Shown here in pieces: positions 9,906 through 20,612 of a stretch of DNA of 64,000 bases. Location of the stretch: NCBI GenBank assembly GCA_047967505.1, contig CM106538.1; one strand, given 5' to 3'. The position numbers and the translations under genes are program-made. The notes beneath the pieces are model-generated. The model saw nothing but the letters and a program-made list of their open reading frames with translations. It made no database searches and had not been told where the DNA came from. Source of the stretch: Dipteris shenzhenensis. Taxonomy: Eukaryota; Polypodiophyta; Polypodiopsida; Gleicheniales. How positions within the stretch are numbered: the stretch's first letter is position 1; each line of letters starts with the position of its first letter.

Positions 9906-11189
9906 GTACTTAAAGAGAGGTGTCAGTGATGCAGGCTAAAATGTAGGGGAGAGCTGGCAAAGATGTAGAGAGTAGCAAGGAAGAGGGAGGAGGAGAAGCA
10001 GATGAGGGCAAGAGGAAGAGGAGGAGAAGAGTAGGCAGGACCTCCAATTGCAAAACAAAGAACTCAGTGACAAAGCACATGCATTGGACTTGGAGCGACA
10101 TGAATCGGAACAATCAATCCAGAAGCTTGCTGAAAGCAAACAAGATTTGGAAAGGTCTATCTATGGCCAAGTTCAACGTGCTGTGGAGAAGGAACGAGAG
10201 AATGGTTCAATCGATTGCAATAACCGAGCAATCCAGCATGTCCCTTGCCAACAAACCGAACATCATGCACTGTATGAAAAGGAGGACTCTTTTGGGTGGC
10301 AAGGTCTAAAGGATACAAGTTTCCATCCACCCAAAGGTCAAGATGCTTCTTCCCTTGCAATCGAAGACTGTGGAGCACACTTTGAGGAGTTCCACTATAT
10401 CTCAAAGAACGTGTGCTTGCATATTCAGCCTCCAGTTGTAGGTTCACATGGTACTTGGATATGTCCTCGAATGGTGCCATGAGTACTTAAAGAGAGGTGT
10501 CAGTGATGCAGGCTAAAATGTAGGGGAGAGCTGGCAAAGATGTAGAGAGTAGCAAGGAAGAGGGAGGAGGAGAAGCAGATGAGGGCAAGAGGAAGAGGAG
10601 GAGAAGAGTAGGCAGGACCTCCAATTGCAAAACAAAGAACTCAGTGACAAAGCACATGCATTGGACTTGGAGCGACATGAATCGGAACAATCAATCCAGA
10701 AGCTTGCTGAAAGCAAACAAGATTTGGAAAGGTCTATCTATGGCCAAGTTCAACGTGCTGTGGAGAAGGAACGAGAGAATGGTTCAATCGATTGCAATAA
10801 CCGAGCAATCCAGCATGTCCCTTGCCAACAAACCGAACATCATGCACTGTATGAAAAGGAGGACTCTTTTGGGTGGCAAGGTCTAAAGGATACAAGTTTC
10901 CATCCACCCAAAGGTCAAGATGCTTCTTCCCTTGCAATCGAAGACTGTGGAGCACACTTTGAGGAGTTCCACTATATCTCAAAGAACGTGTGCTTGCATA
11001 TTCAGCCTCCAGTTGTAGGTTCACATGGTACTTGGATATGTCCTCGAATGGTGCCATGAGTACTTAAAGAGAGGTGTCAGTGATGCAGGCTAAAATGTAG
11101 GGGAGAGCTGGCAAAGATGTAGAGAGTAGCAAGGAAGAGGGAGGAGGAGAAGCAGATGAGGGCAAGAGGAAGAGGAGGAGAAGAGTAGG
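9461..11189 (+). repeat. 577-bp unit in three near-identical tandem copies
   Basis: GGACCTCCAATTGCAAAACA starts at 9461, 10038 and 10615, an exact 577-bp spacing. Copies are almost identical; one difference I see is CTGTGGCC in copy 1 against CTATGGCC in copies 2 and 3. Each holds the same coiled-coil-like frame (10048-10482 and 10625-11059 in copies 2 and 3) and ends in a purine-rich stretch (GGGAGGAGGAGAAGCAGATG and following). Such identity implies very recent duplication, or an assembly artefact. Confidence 0.93.
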
Positions 11190-11550
11190 TCAACAGGTAT
11201 AGAAGGGAGGGAAGGAGCTGCTATAGAAGGGAGGAGGGGAGAGACGCTACAAGAGGGAGGAGGAGGGGAGAGATTATGCAGGAGGGAGAAGCAGAGGAGA
11301 GGGATCCTGGGCGGCTGGAGAAGGAGGGGAGAGGAAGGAGGGAGGAGGAGCCAGGAGGAGGAGGAGCCAGAAGGAGGAGGAGGAGCCAGAAGGAGGAGGG
11401 AGGAGGAGGAGCAAGACGGAGGAGGGGAGAGGAGGAGGGAGGGGGAGGGAGGGAGAGGGAGAGGGAGAGGGAGGAGGAGGAGGGAGGGAGGCAGGGAGGG
11501 AGGGAGAGAGAGGGAGGGAGAGAGAGAGAGAGAGAGGGAGGGAGGGAGAT
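11190..11550 (+). repeat. About 360-bp polypurine (GGA/GAG-rich) tract
   Basis: The plus strand is almost entirely A and G, built from irregular GGAGGA, GGGAGGGA and GAGAGAGA runs. It directly continues the purine-rich tail of the 577-bp units. Long Pro/Ser/Leu-rich frames on the minus strand (11090-11701) and Gly/Glu/Arg-rich frames on the plus strand are by-products of this composition. Mirror-repeat purine tracts of this kind can adopt triplex DNA. Confidence 0.9.
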
Positions 11551-11711
11551 TCGAAATTTGAAATTCAAATTTCAAAAAGTGGCCCCCTCCCCTCAGTGAT
11601 GGGGGGAGAGGTGGGTTCAAATGTGGGCTTAACCCACCTACGTTGGGCTGGTTAGGCCTCTTTGGGACCCTCCAAGCCCCTTGCATTAGCCCACTAAGCA
11701 TTCCCTAATCC

Positions 11712-11755
11712 ATTCCTTATGAGGCCCTTTTGAGACCCCAATTCTCCCCTAATGT
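11712..11755 (+). repeat. 44-bp sequence repeated at 14869-14912 (left copy)
   Basis: ATTCCTTATGAGGCCCTTTT followed by GAGACCCCAATTCTCCCCTAATGT recurs in direct orientation at 14869-14912 with a few substitutions. Flanks differ on both sides. The pair may mark ends or internal parts of a non-autonomous element of about 3.2 kb, but this is inference. Confidence 0.75.
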
Positions 11756-11999
11756 AAGCATCCTTTCATTCCGTTGATGAAAGAGAAAATTCCCGTTGAT
11801 GAAAGAGAGAATTCCGTTCATGTGAGATTTTTTCGTCCAATTCATTTGAGAATTCCGCTTATTGCATTTCTTTCGTGTGAGAGATCTTTGAGTTCTTGAG
11901 AGATTTCAATTTAAGCTCTTGTGAGTCCACTCTGTTGAGAGAAATCTGTTGAGAGAGTATTCATTAAGAGAGTTCTTGCTTTGAAAGGTCCGACTGAGA

Positions 12000-13370
12000 G
12001 GTTCATTTACGTAGTAGCTAAGAGAGTTTCTTTCTCTCATGGTTCACAAAAGAGAGAGTTTCTTTGAACAACCTGCGTGCCTCTCCAACAGCATGCAAGA
12101 CCAAGCTCCTTGCTCTTCAACACACCTCTTGTAAGCGGCTCCACCCAGTGACCATCTGCGTGACAAGCCTCTCCAATAACCTACTACAGCAAGCAACTCC
12201 ACAAGCTTTCAAGCGCAGCGGCTCCTACAGCACCGAAGTAGCCGACCTACATGCAACGTCGAGCTTAAGGCTCTTCCAACAACAACGCACGGGCCTTATT
12301 CACCACCTACAACATAAGCAACTTGAGCTCCTGTCAACGAGCTTTCCATAATCTCCAACATCCCTGACGGAGGCACTATAATAGCAGGTAGCCTACAACG
12401 CACAATGCCATAGCCAAACGAGCCCAAAGCTCTGCCATAGCGACAGCTTCCATAGCTCTAGTGCAAGCACATGGGCTGCAGCCTCCAACTACTATCACTG
12501 ACGACAAGCTCCATCTAACAGCCTTGCAACGAGCAACGCCTCTGACAAAATGGCCTCCTAAGCTGACTTTGCAACCAAACTCTACAGCGCCACTCCACGC
12601 TCAACAAACACAACTCCATCGACGAGCAGTCCAATGCGGACGACGGGCCCTGCTCAACGAGCTCCACCTCTATAGCCCACGACTCGACAAAATTTTTACA
12701 CAGACAAAATCTTCAATAGATTCCGGTAGTGGCATAATTCGACACGTGGTAGATTTCAATCTCCATAAAGGAGACACGTGGAGGATAGCTTATCATCAGG
12801 TCAAGGCCACCACATCCTAAGGTTTGGTCCATAGATTGCCACGTGGTAACCTTATCGCCTTTTGCCACATCACCAGGTCCACATGGACTGCCACATCATC
12901 AATACAATCATCAATGCCACGTGGCAACCGCCTGCCACATTAGCAACAATAGCTAGTTCACTGGGGCCACATCAACATCCACTCACCTGCCACATCATCT
13001 GGCACTACCATCTCAATGCCATGTGTCTTGCCACATCAACAAGCACAGTCCTCTGCCACATCATCTGACAAGTCATCAACTGACCTTGGTCAACCTGACC
13101 TTGGGTTAGTAAACCGAAACCTGGGTTAGTCAGCTTGACCATGGTTGGGTTAGGATGACCCTGGGTCAAGTCAATCACTACTACCTCATCTCCCAAGTGG
13201 CACAGATCCTCTGTAAGCACATACATTGCTCCACAGGCACTTCATGTGCACCTACCTGCCACATCACCACAATGCTCCACTGGCACACCTCTTGCTAAGC
13301 ACAGGGCCACATCATCACTACATGTGACTCAGTGCCACATCAGCACAATGCATTTTTCACTCTTTTTTGT
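12000..13370 (+). repeat. Low-complexity repeat rich in G-boxes and CCACATCA motifs
   Basis: The first half is pyrimidine- and CA-rich with repeated GAGAGA and CTCCAAC-type phrases. From about 12740 the palindrome CACGTG (G-box) appears at 12743, 12775, 12840 and 12918. The phrase GCCACATCA and variants then recur about every 30-60 bp to about 13350. Similar sequence, ending in the same AGTGCCACATCAGCACA, is found at about 33300-33440 just upstream of a LINE ORF1, so this is a dispersed repeat, perhaps a LINE 5' region. No credible gene was seen; the frames at 12064-12351 and 12461-12820 look compositional. Confidence 0.6.
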
Positions 13371-14275
13371 CCCTCCACCTAGATCAAGCCATATCTCTTG
13401 ATCCAAGAGGAATTCGAGGGTGCTACAAAAAGGTGAAACGATCAAATTTTCGTGCTCTATGCGCTTGTCACATCACGTGCACATTTCAGTGCAAGTTATA
13501 AGCTTCGTCAACAAATCCACCTACACGCACATCCCTCTCTACATCGACGCTTCTGACCCAGCACATAAAAAGAACCAAAGAAAAGAAATTATTTGCTGTT
13601 CTTTCATCGATCGACGGTTGGTATAGATCTAGATCATAGTAGAGTAGATCGCCATAGAGGGGACGCTTTGAATTTTCCCAAGTTGTCAATCTAAGCCATG
13701 TCCCAAATTCCCGACTAGTTCCTACTTGGAGTCAGTCCCTATGCTCACATACGGTTTCACATCATCACATTATCTGAAACCTGACGTTCATCAGTTCAGT
13801 GAGCAGACTTCGCAGTGTTCAAAGGCATTGCCGGATTGATCAGTGGGCAAATATCACATGAAATGATATTTGCAAAAAGGTAATTCTAGAAGAGAATCTA
13901 CTAAGAAGAATTCGAAGTGAGGACTTTTGCATTGTTAAAAACAGCTAAAAGCTAAAAAAGAGCAAATAAAGCTCAACAAAGACCAACAACCAAGCCCCAC
14001 GACACCATTAGCAAGCAAACGTGTGCTTGGCCAAAATGAGTTGCCAACTAAGTACTCTAACAAGCCCTGAAGAAGAGCTTGAGGTGTACCAATGAGAGTG
14101 CTTCTTTGTGTGGGACACTGGTATGTTGTGTTGTACAAAAGGACATGTTGAGCATTTATGATTGGGGAGACCTCTCACCCATGGTTTAGACCCATGGTTC
14201 TCACTCCTAGCCATTGATTTAATCTCCAATCCAAGGGTCACATTCAAATTTATGGTAGAGCACTCCCAGCCATTA
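13371..14275. other. No gene seen
   Basis: Unique-looking sequence between two repeat blocks. Short frames on both strands show no recognisable domain. Confidence 0.4.
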
Positions 14276-14513
14276 GATCAATAGGTAGATCCAAGGGAAG
14301 GAATGAGGGAAAAATATGCTTCAATCTAGTCCACGGATCAAGGGGTGGATCTAAGGGAGGAGATGAGAGTAATATGTGCTCCAATTTGGGCCATAGATCA
14401 AGGTGTGGATCCAAGGGAGGGATGAGTGTAAAAGGCACTTCAATCTAGTCCATAGATCAAGGTTAGATCCAAGGGAGGAGATGAGAGTAAATGGCGCTTT
14501 CAATATGGGCCAT
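14276..14513 (+). repeat. 60-bp tandem repeat, four copies
   Basis: Units begin with GATCA at 14276, 14336, 14396 and 14455 (periods 60, 60, 59). Each reads like GATCAAGGGGTGGATCTAAG then GGAGGAGATGAGAGT and CCAATTTGGGCCATA. Divergence between units is moderate. A related phrase (CTTGATCTTGG) continues to about 14640. Confidence 0.85.
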
Positions 14514-14868
14514 CCAAATAAGCGCTTCAATCCGGGCCTTGATCTTGGTCTTCATCTCCACCATCCAAAATGTGCCTTCATCCTAGCCCTCCAAACACGC
14601 GCCTCCATCTTGGCCATTGATCTTGGATCTAGATCAAGGGTGCACATGAAAAGACGCCTTTCCCTCTTAATGAGGCTTCCACAAAGTCAAACCTTGCCCT
14701 CCCCTTGTCAGATCTTGCCACTTGGAGCCGACCAAAGCCATCCTAGGCCTTTGATCCATCCACTACCCATCTCCATCCAAAGGCTAAGGTTGATCAATTT
14801 CAAACCATGTCAACTGAGTAAATGCTAAGGGGCCCTTACCATAGTGGTTTACTTGTAATTAATAATGA

Positions 14869-14912
14869 ATTCCTTATGAGACCCTTTTGAGACCCCAATT
14901 CTCTCCTAATGT
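14869..14912 (+). repeat. 44-bp sequence repeated from 11712-11755 (right copy)
   Basis: Direct repeat of the sequence at 11712-11755 with a few mismatches. It sits about 120 bp left of the copia element that starts at 15036. Confidence 0.75.
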
Positions 14913-15035
14913 GAGGTGAAAAGGACCATAACCTAGTGTCCTCTGCTTTCATGAATATCACATGCATTCCTTTGTGAAGATCCTTTTATGAACCCATGGA
15001 GGAAGCAATGAGGCACAAATGTAAATATTTATTCT

Positions 15036-15257
15036 AAGAGTGGTTACATATATAAGCAATTGCCTCCATGTAGGTAGATCCCAGATCCATAATCATCTCC
15101 CTGATTATCTCAATCAATCACCTCCTATCATCACTCACTCATCACACCAACCTCACACACCTAACTAGAACCTTCTAGCACACCTACACTCACACACTTC
15201 TTGCATAGGACTCCAAGCCCATAAGCACACACACACACACATCAATTTGCCCCTTCA
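15036..15257 (-). repeat. 3' LTR of gag-only copia
   Basis: 222 bp, directly repeated at 16944-17162. On the minus strand it starts TGAAGGGGC after a G-rich polypurine tract (GTGGGGGGGAA, plus coordinates about 15258-15268) and ends at ...CCACTCTT. Contains an (AC)n run. Confidence 0.9.
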
Positions 15258-15370
15258 TTCCCCCCCACAAATTGATGACCTCATCCCTCAATAGTAGTAT
15301 ATGGGATGCTCCTCATCTTCTTCTTCCTGATTCTTCTTCTGATTCTTCTTATTCCTCAATTTTTGCTTCC

Positions 15371-16048
15371 TCAACAAGATTGGCTGAAGTGTCCAAGTTT
15401 GCCATAAAAGTTACATTTCATTTTGCTCTTTCTCTTGAAATTGCTTAAGTTGCTTCTGGCCAAATATGCCCCTTCTTTGTAATCACTTCTTTGTTTGATC
15501 TTTCTCTCCTCTTTCAAGAGTGATGCTTCAATTTCTACCAGACTTATCTTTGGAATATTGATGAGTGTGGTTACAATAGTACTATATTCTTCAGTGAGAC
15601 CTTCTAAGTAAAATGGCAATTACAATATCTTTATAAGATTAAACTTAATGCCAGACAACTATGTCAAAATGCTCTTCATTGAATTTAGATGTGAAGAGAT
15701 GGACTCCCCTCTATCCAATTTTAAGTAAAAAAACTCAATAAGCAAGCTAAACTTAGAGCATCTTCCCTGTGCTCCAAACACATGCTCAAGATGAGTCCAT
15801 GCAGCATGAGCAGTCTCACATCCATCAAAGTGATGAATAAAGGAATCACTCAAACCAAGAGCAATTATAGCAAGTGCTTTTTCATCTTTTGGAAGCCATG
15901 AAGCTTCTCCTTCTCTAGTTATAGGTTTAGTTTCTTTTCCATTTGTTACCTTCCATATTTTCTTTTTCATGAGAATAAACTTCAGATTTGTTTGCCAAGA
16001 GTGGAACCCCTCTCCTTCAAACTTACCTATTTTCAGTTTGGAAGCCAT
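15371..16048 (-). pseudogene. Copia gag (UBN2-type) with zinc-knuckle relic
   Basis: Gag forms the virus-like particle of the retrotransposon. The N-terminal part (16048-15659) begins MASKLKIGKFEGEGFHSW and includes LPKDEKALAIIALGLSDSF and AHAAWTHLEHVFGA, typical of the copia UBN2 gag. The same frame continues after TAG (about 15661-15659) and TAA (about 15622-15620) into LEGLTEEYSTIVTTLINIP. It ends in a knuckle KCNFYGKLGHFSQSC, in which the second Cys of CX2C is Tyr. Two stops and the lost Cys mark it as inactive. Confidence 0.85.
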
Positions 16049-16931
16049 TTTGGGAAGGTCTTACCAAATTAATGACAGCGTCTAATCCCTTTACAAAAGG
16101 TCAATCTTTCTGAACAAAAAAATCACCTTCACCATATAGATGCAAATTGCAAGATAAGAATTCTGAAAATCCTAATTGTTTGGCATATTCATAACCAGTT
16201 GGCTTCTCCCACAACCTCTTAACTGAGGTCTTCTTTACCTTGTACTTTGTCTTTGTTGTCTTCTTGGCACTTGAAGAAGAAGATTGATAGTTTGGTATTT
16301 TGTCAAGAAATCAACATCAACTAAACTTCAAAGAGCATTCTTTGATCTCAAAAAGAAATCTCTGAATCTCTAATTTGAATTTTAACTCCTCAAACATCAA
16401 CTTAGCATTTAGCGTAGCATCTATTTTTTAAAAAATACTCAAGGACCTTGGAGGATTGCTACCTTACACCACAAGGCATCAACCATAGGGCATTTGCTAT
16501 GCAATTAATGATCCTTGGGAGTAGAAGACTCAATGCAAGTCTTAGACCAAAAAGAGGTTCACACCTCCAGGGGTAGCAACATCTTCTCCACCTCCAAACA
16601 CGTCTCCTTGAAAAATCCGACTAGTTTTTCTGTAGTTTCTCCTCATTCCTTTGTCCATTTGCTCTTAAAATTCACCACCAGGTAGTCCATAGGGTCGCCT
16701 AAGTGCACCTCAGACCATTTTTGAAAGGTGGCTCCAACAAGCTGTATCATCAAAAATGGCGCGGAATAGGGCAAGTGTAAGCACAGGCTGTAGAGTGGCT
16801 TGTAGGAGGAGAATGAGCTTAAGGAAATTCATGGAAGGAAGAAAGAAGAAGAAAACTCCATTTGGGGAAGAAGAGAGAACCTAGAGGGAATCTTCAAAGA
16901 ATCTCTTCAAAGGCACTAGGATCTTCAGCAA

Positions 16932-16943
16932 GCTCTGATACCA
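16932..16943 (-). other. Primer binding site (initiator tRNA-Met)
   Basis: Minus strand TGGTATCAGAGC directly after the 5' LTR, the standard complement to the 3' end of plant initiator tRNA-Met used by copia and many gypsy elements. Confidence 0.9.
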
Positions 16944-17162
16944 AGAGTGGTTACATATATAGGCAATTGCCTCCATGTAGGTAGATCCCAGATCCACAAT
17001 CATCTCCCTGATTATCTCAATCAGTCACCTCCTATCATCACTAACTCATCACACCAACCTCACACCTAACTAGAACCTTCTAGCACACCTACACTCACAC
17101 ACTTCTTGCATAGGACTCCAAGCCCATAGGCACACACACACACACACCAATTTGCCCCTTCA
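16944..17162 (-). repeat. 5' LTR of gag-only copia
   Basis: 219 bp, matching 15036-15257 with only scattered differences. Followed on the minus strand directly by the primer binding site. Confidence 0.9.
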
Positions 17163-18007
17163 CTTTTCTATACAATGATTTGGATCAATTGTCCAAACCC
17201 TTATCGAAATTACATACCAAAAGTGTATATACTAAAGCACGGTGCCTCTTTTGCTCAGGACACAATTTACTCTACAGGTAGGACCTTCAAGTATGTCTCT
17301 GACCTTCATTATTGGCATGTACTAGCGCATTAGGATCATGCAAGCAGCTATTCAATTGTGACAAGACAGAGAGACTGTTCTTAATCCGCCATCGGCTTCA
17401 ATCACATTAATATATTTCTTGCTATTTAGTCCAATACATATGTTGACTAAATCAATCCAAGAATAATAAAAGTAAAATCATGACCAGACAATACTTGAGA
17501 ACGTGCTTTGTTGACTTCAGGCAGGGCAGAGAAAATGTACTTTGATAAAACTAGACAATACTTGAAAATGTACTTCGTTGAAACTAGACAATACTTGAAA
17601 ATTGATCCACACAACGACAAACATACAGGTCATTAAAAAGAAGAAAAGAAAACATAATGACACAAGATGTGGCACTAGGATGCAAAAATGGATCCTCATG
17701 GTTTCCCCCAAGGGAGGAGGGGGTGGAAATAATAAATAACCATTTTGATACTCTTCTTTTGTGCAAATTGCAGTAAATCACGACAGTTATCAAGGTTGGT
17801 ACAGACCTCTGTACTGTCTCGAAAGTTCACAATAAACCTAAATGTGTGAAGATGATGCAGGCAAAGTAAGCCTGTTATAGGCCACCTACCTGATACAACC
17901 TACTGGAAGAAACAGTATATAAACCTGGCAGGAAACACATGGCGAAGGCTACACAGTTGTGAAGGCGCATACAAATTCGCTCACATCAATCTAGCAATAA
18001 GTGATAC
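17163..18007. other. No gene recognised
   Basis: Lies beyond the last identified KAPP-like exon on the minus strand, so could hold its final short exon or 3' UTR. I could not identify one. Contains a short local repeat of CTAGACAATACTTGAAAA near 17550-17600. Confidence 0.4.
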
Positions 18008-18178
18008 TTACATTGCATTGCAGGAGGGTTTTAGACCACTTACGAAATCCAAAACAATGACAGAAGTGTTATCCTTAGTCCGTAACAAGCGGGCCTTGTT
18101 TACAAGCAATTCAGCTATACCTTTTGCTGAAAGTGGTCCTACTTCTGTGCCCTCATTCATGTGATGTCCGTCTCTAGC
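18008..18178 (-). CDS. KAPP: KAPP-like exon E (last identified)
   Basis: Acceptor GTGTGTACAG|GCTAGA at 18178, phase 0 as required by exon D. Encodes ARDGHHMNEGTEVGPLSAKG, IAELLVNKARLLRT and KDNTSVIVLDF, the C-terminal PP2C motif with the metal-binding Asp of DN. Two ends are possible. The frame can run on to TAA at 18010-18008, adding VSGLKPSCNAM. Or the strong donor GTAAGT directly after LDF (18043) leads to a further short exon, as in KAPP proteins that end soon after LDF. Confidence 0.88.
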   Translation of the reverse strand, partial: ARDGHHMNEGTEVGPLSAKGIAELLVNKARLLRTKDNTSVIVLDFVSGLKPSCNAM

Positions 18179-20569
18179 CTGTACACACCGTAATGCAAAA
18201 GCAAGAATAGTTAGATGAAGCATAGAAGATCTATCCATCCCTCTGCCTGTTTCCAGAAACAAAAATATATTGAAGTCATTCAGTGTAATAGTGTAATTCA
18301 ATGCAACCAACCCAAAAAACTCTAGGAAGGACTACAACAAACAAAAAAACAAAACAGAGCGTTGTGTATGTGTATGTATATGTGGCTGTATTTCCATGAA
18401 AATATGTATGTATACAATGCATAGAAATATCCATATGTCTTAACTTTATGTCGAGCTGATTTCTCATCACTTCCATTGTAGAGGATTGTTTGGCAACCTG
18501 CTATTTTATAAAGGCATCCAGAATGCCTAGTGCATTTTTAGCCTTAACTATGATTATATCTATCTACAATCTAGAAAATTGCCTCTTACATGCATGCAGT
18601 CTGTGGCTGATATGATATTGAATCAAAAGTTATGCATAGTCTTTAGATTGAGCTTCTGCTTTACCAACTTTACTTTTAATCCGCTTTGCAGTTGGCTATC
18701 AACTGTCTTATTTGTCACATTCATCAGTGAAGATCATAGTTTGTTTATCATTGACTCCCACTGCATAGTTTGCACAAACCCTTTAGCTTCTCCCACTGAA
18801 TTACCAGTTTGAAGAAGATCCTTGAATACTACTGATGGATCGCCTCTGCCAGGATGTTCATCATCTGACAGCCCTATCACGTCATCAAAAGATACAGGTG
18901 CAACATGCAGTGTAATATTCAACGAGGTAACAAATGTGTGATAGCAGGGGGCAAGACTATTAAGTGTGACTGAAATCATTTTCTTATCCCCAATGCTCTC
19001 AGTAAATTGATCATGCAGATCCGTCAATTTCGTGATATGCTCAAGAATCGTCTGATTGTTCTGCATTTTAAACTCCTTGAGTTGAGTTTCCAAGAACAAC
19101 AATCTGGCCTGATTCTTAACATTGTACATACTGGCAAGTTTATCCCAAGCATCCTTTGCAAATATAGATGATTTCACATCACCAATTTCTTAACTGAATT
19201 CACTATCACTGACATAGTGCACTTGCCAAAAAATTTCTGCTCCTTTGATGAAGTGACAGTTGTAGTAGTAGATGCAGATGACGTAGGAGTCGCAGGTGTC
19301 AAGAGGACGAGTCTGTTCTCCTGTCACTATAAGGCCTTTGCCAATTACAATATGCTGACCATGAATACCCATATGGCATAATTTGTCCCATCCAATAGTC
19401 AAATTCTGAAAAATTAAAGGAATTCTCTTGTGACACGATTGTGGGGAGACCTGCACACAGAAAATCCTATACCCAACTACTAGGTGGGAGAAATAAAGCT
19501 TGCAGAACAGTTGGAAAGCTAAACAACCCTTGTTCGTGCTACTGATGAGCGATTTTCTGTGAATTAAAAAATGCACTATAGGTTAACGGACTATGAAAAG
19601 CAAGCTTTGAATTCCACCTATGATTTCACGTACCCAAACTTTGTAATCTCAATGAGCTGCTGCCTGCCTGTGTGGAGAACTTACAAGCATATGGAGTTGT
19701 TGATCGACTAGCCTGAAGACCTTCTCGCTTGCATACGTTGAGTATCAACAACCAACACAAAGACTAGTCTGTGTTAATCCACAGGTGTACAAGCTACGGC
19801 AAATCCTGACCCTTCACGGGAATCTAAAATCGCTGCCAATCTCCACAATAAGAACCCGGCCAAGGTTAGCTAGCTAAAGACTACAAGAGCTCCTCGCTCT
19901 ACCTTGCCTAATCATCAGGCACTGTGATTGAAGGCGTCCGGTTCTATCTATGTGCCAATAGGTGGTGAAGTTGTGTATGTCAACAGTAGGCTACCACCAT
20001 GCTTCTGCTCCTATCTCGCTCCTCTCGTCTCTGCTACTAACATTTCTGGAAACAAGAACATGAACACCATCACTGTCCTTCCCCACAAATCTGCTGGAAT
20101 GTTCCTTCCGATAACAGGTGCACCACTCGTTCAACACGATGAGCCAGAGTCAAGAAAGACCCGTCTGACTACCACGTCAAGAAAGACATGTCTGCCTCCC
20201 GCTGCTCAGGACCTTGACGAAGCTTCTACGTGCATCTAAAAATAAAAAAAGAAGCAAAGCTTGCACGATTTGAGAGTCACATTACTAACTTCGTCACTTC
20301 TCCCCTGCGTGCACATTTTCCTGTGCCACTTCTTTACGAGACTTCTCTTGTACTAACTCCTCAAGGATGCAGCAAACAAAATCTCCACGCTCACCGCACC
20401 AAATGGTGCTTCAGAGGCTGAGCCTCGCACTAGGAACACCAAGTACCTCCTCTCTTGCAATCTCAGCAAGTCCAACAATCGACACCCTCAGCAACCTTGC
20501 TTAGATACCATATGTAGGACCACGAAGCGAGGGAGAGAACTGGACAGTAGCATGAGCATACACAGCAAA

Positions 20570-20612
<43 letters not shown>

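Larger units (their letters stand above)
15036..17162 (-). mobile_element. Gag-only Ty1/copia retrotransposon with both LTRs
   Basis: A compact element read on the minus strand: 5' LTR 17162-16944, primer binding site 16943-16932, gag relic 16048-15371, polypurine tract just above 15257, and 3' LTR 15257-15036. LTRs (about 220 bp) are near-identical and begin TGAAGGGGCAAATTG on the minus strand. Protease, integrase, RT and RNase H are missing, so this is a non-autonomous derivative of about 2.1 kb that would need proteins from another copia. I could not find a convincing target-site duplication. Confidence 0.85.

Noticed and set aside
11090-11701. 203-codon Pro/Ser/Leu-rich minus-strand frame
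   Set aside because: Produced by the polypurine tract; no stops are expected in such sequence and there is no domain.
18008-18310. Single 100-residue protein at this frame
   Set aside because: The upstream third is intron; only the part from 18178 downward is exon, as shown by the acceptor and the PP2C match.
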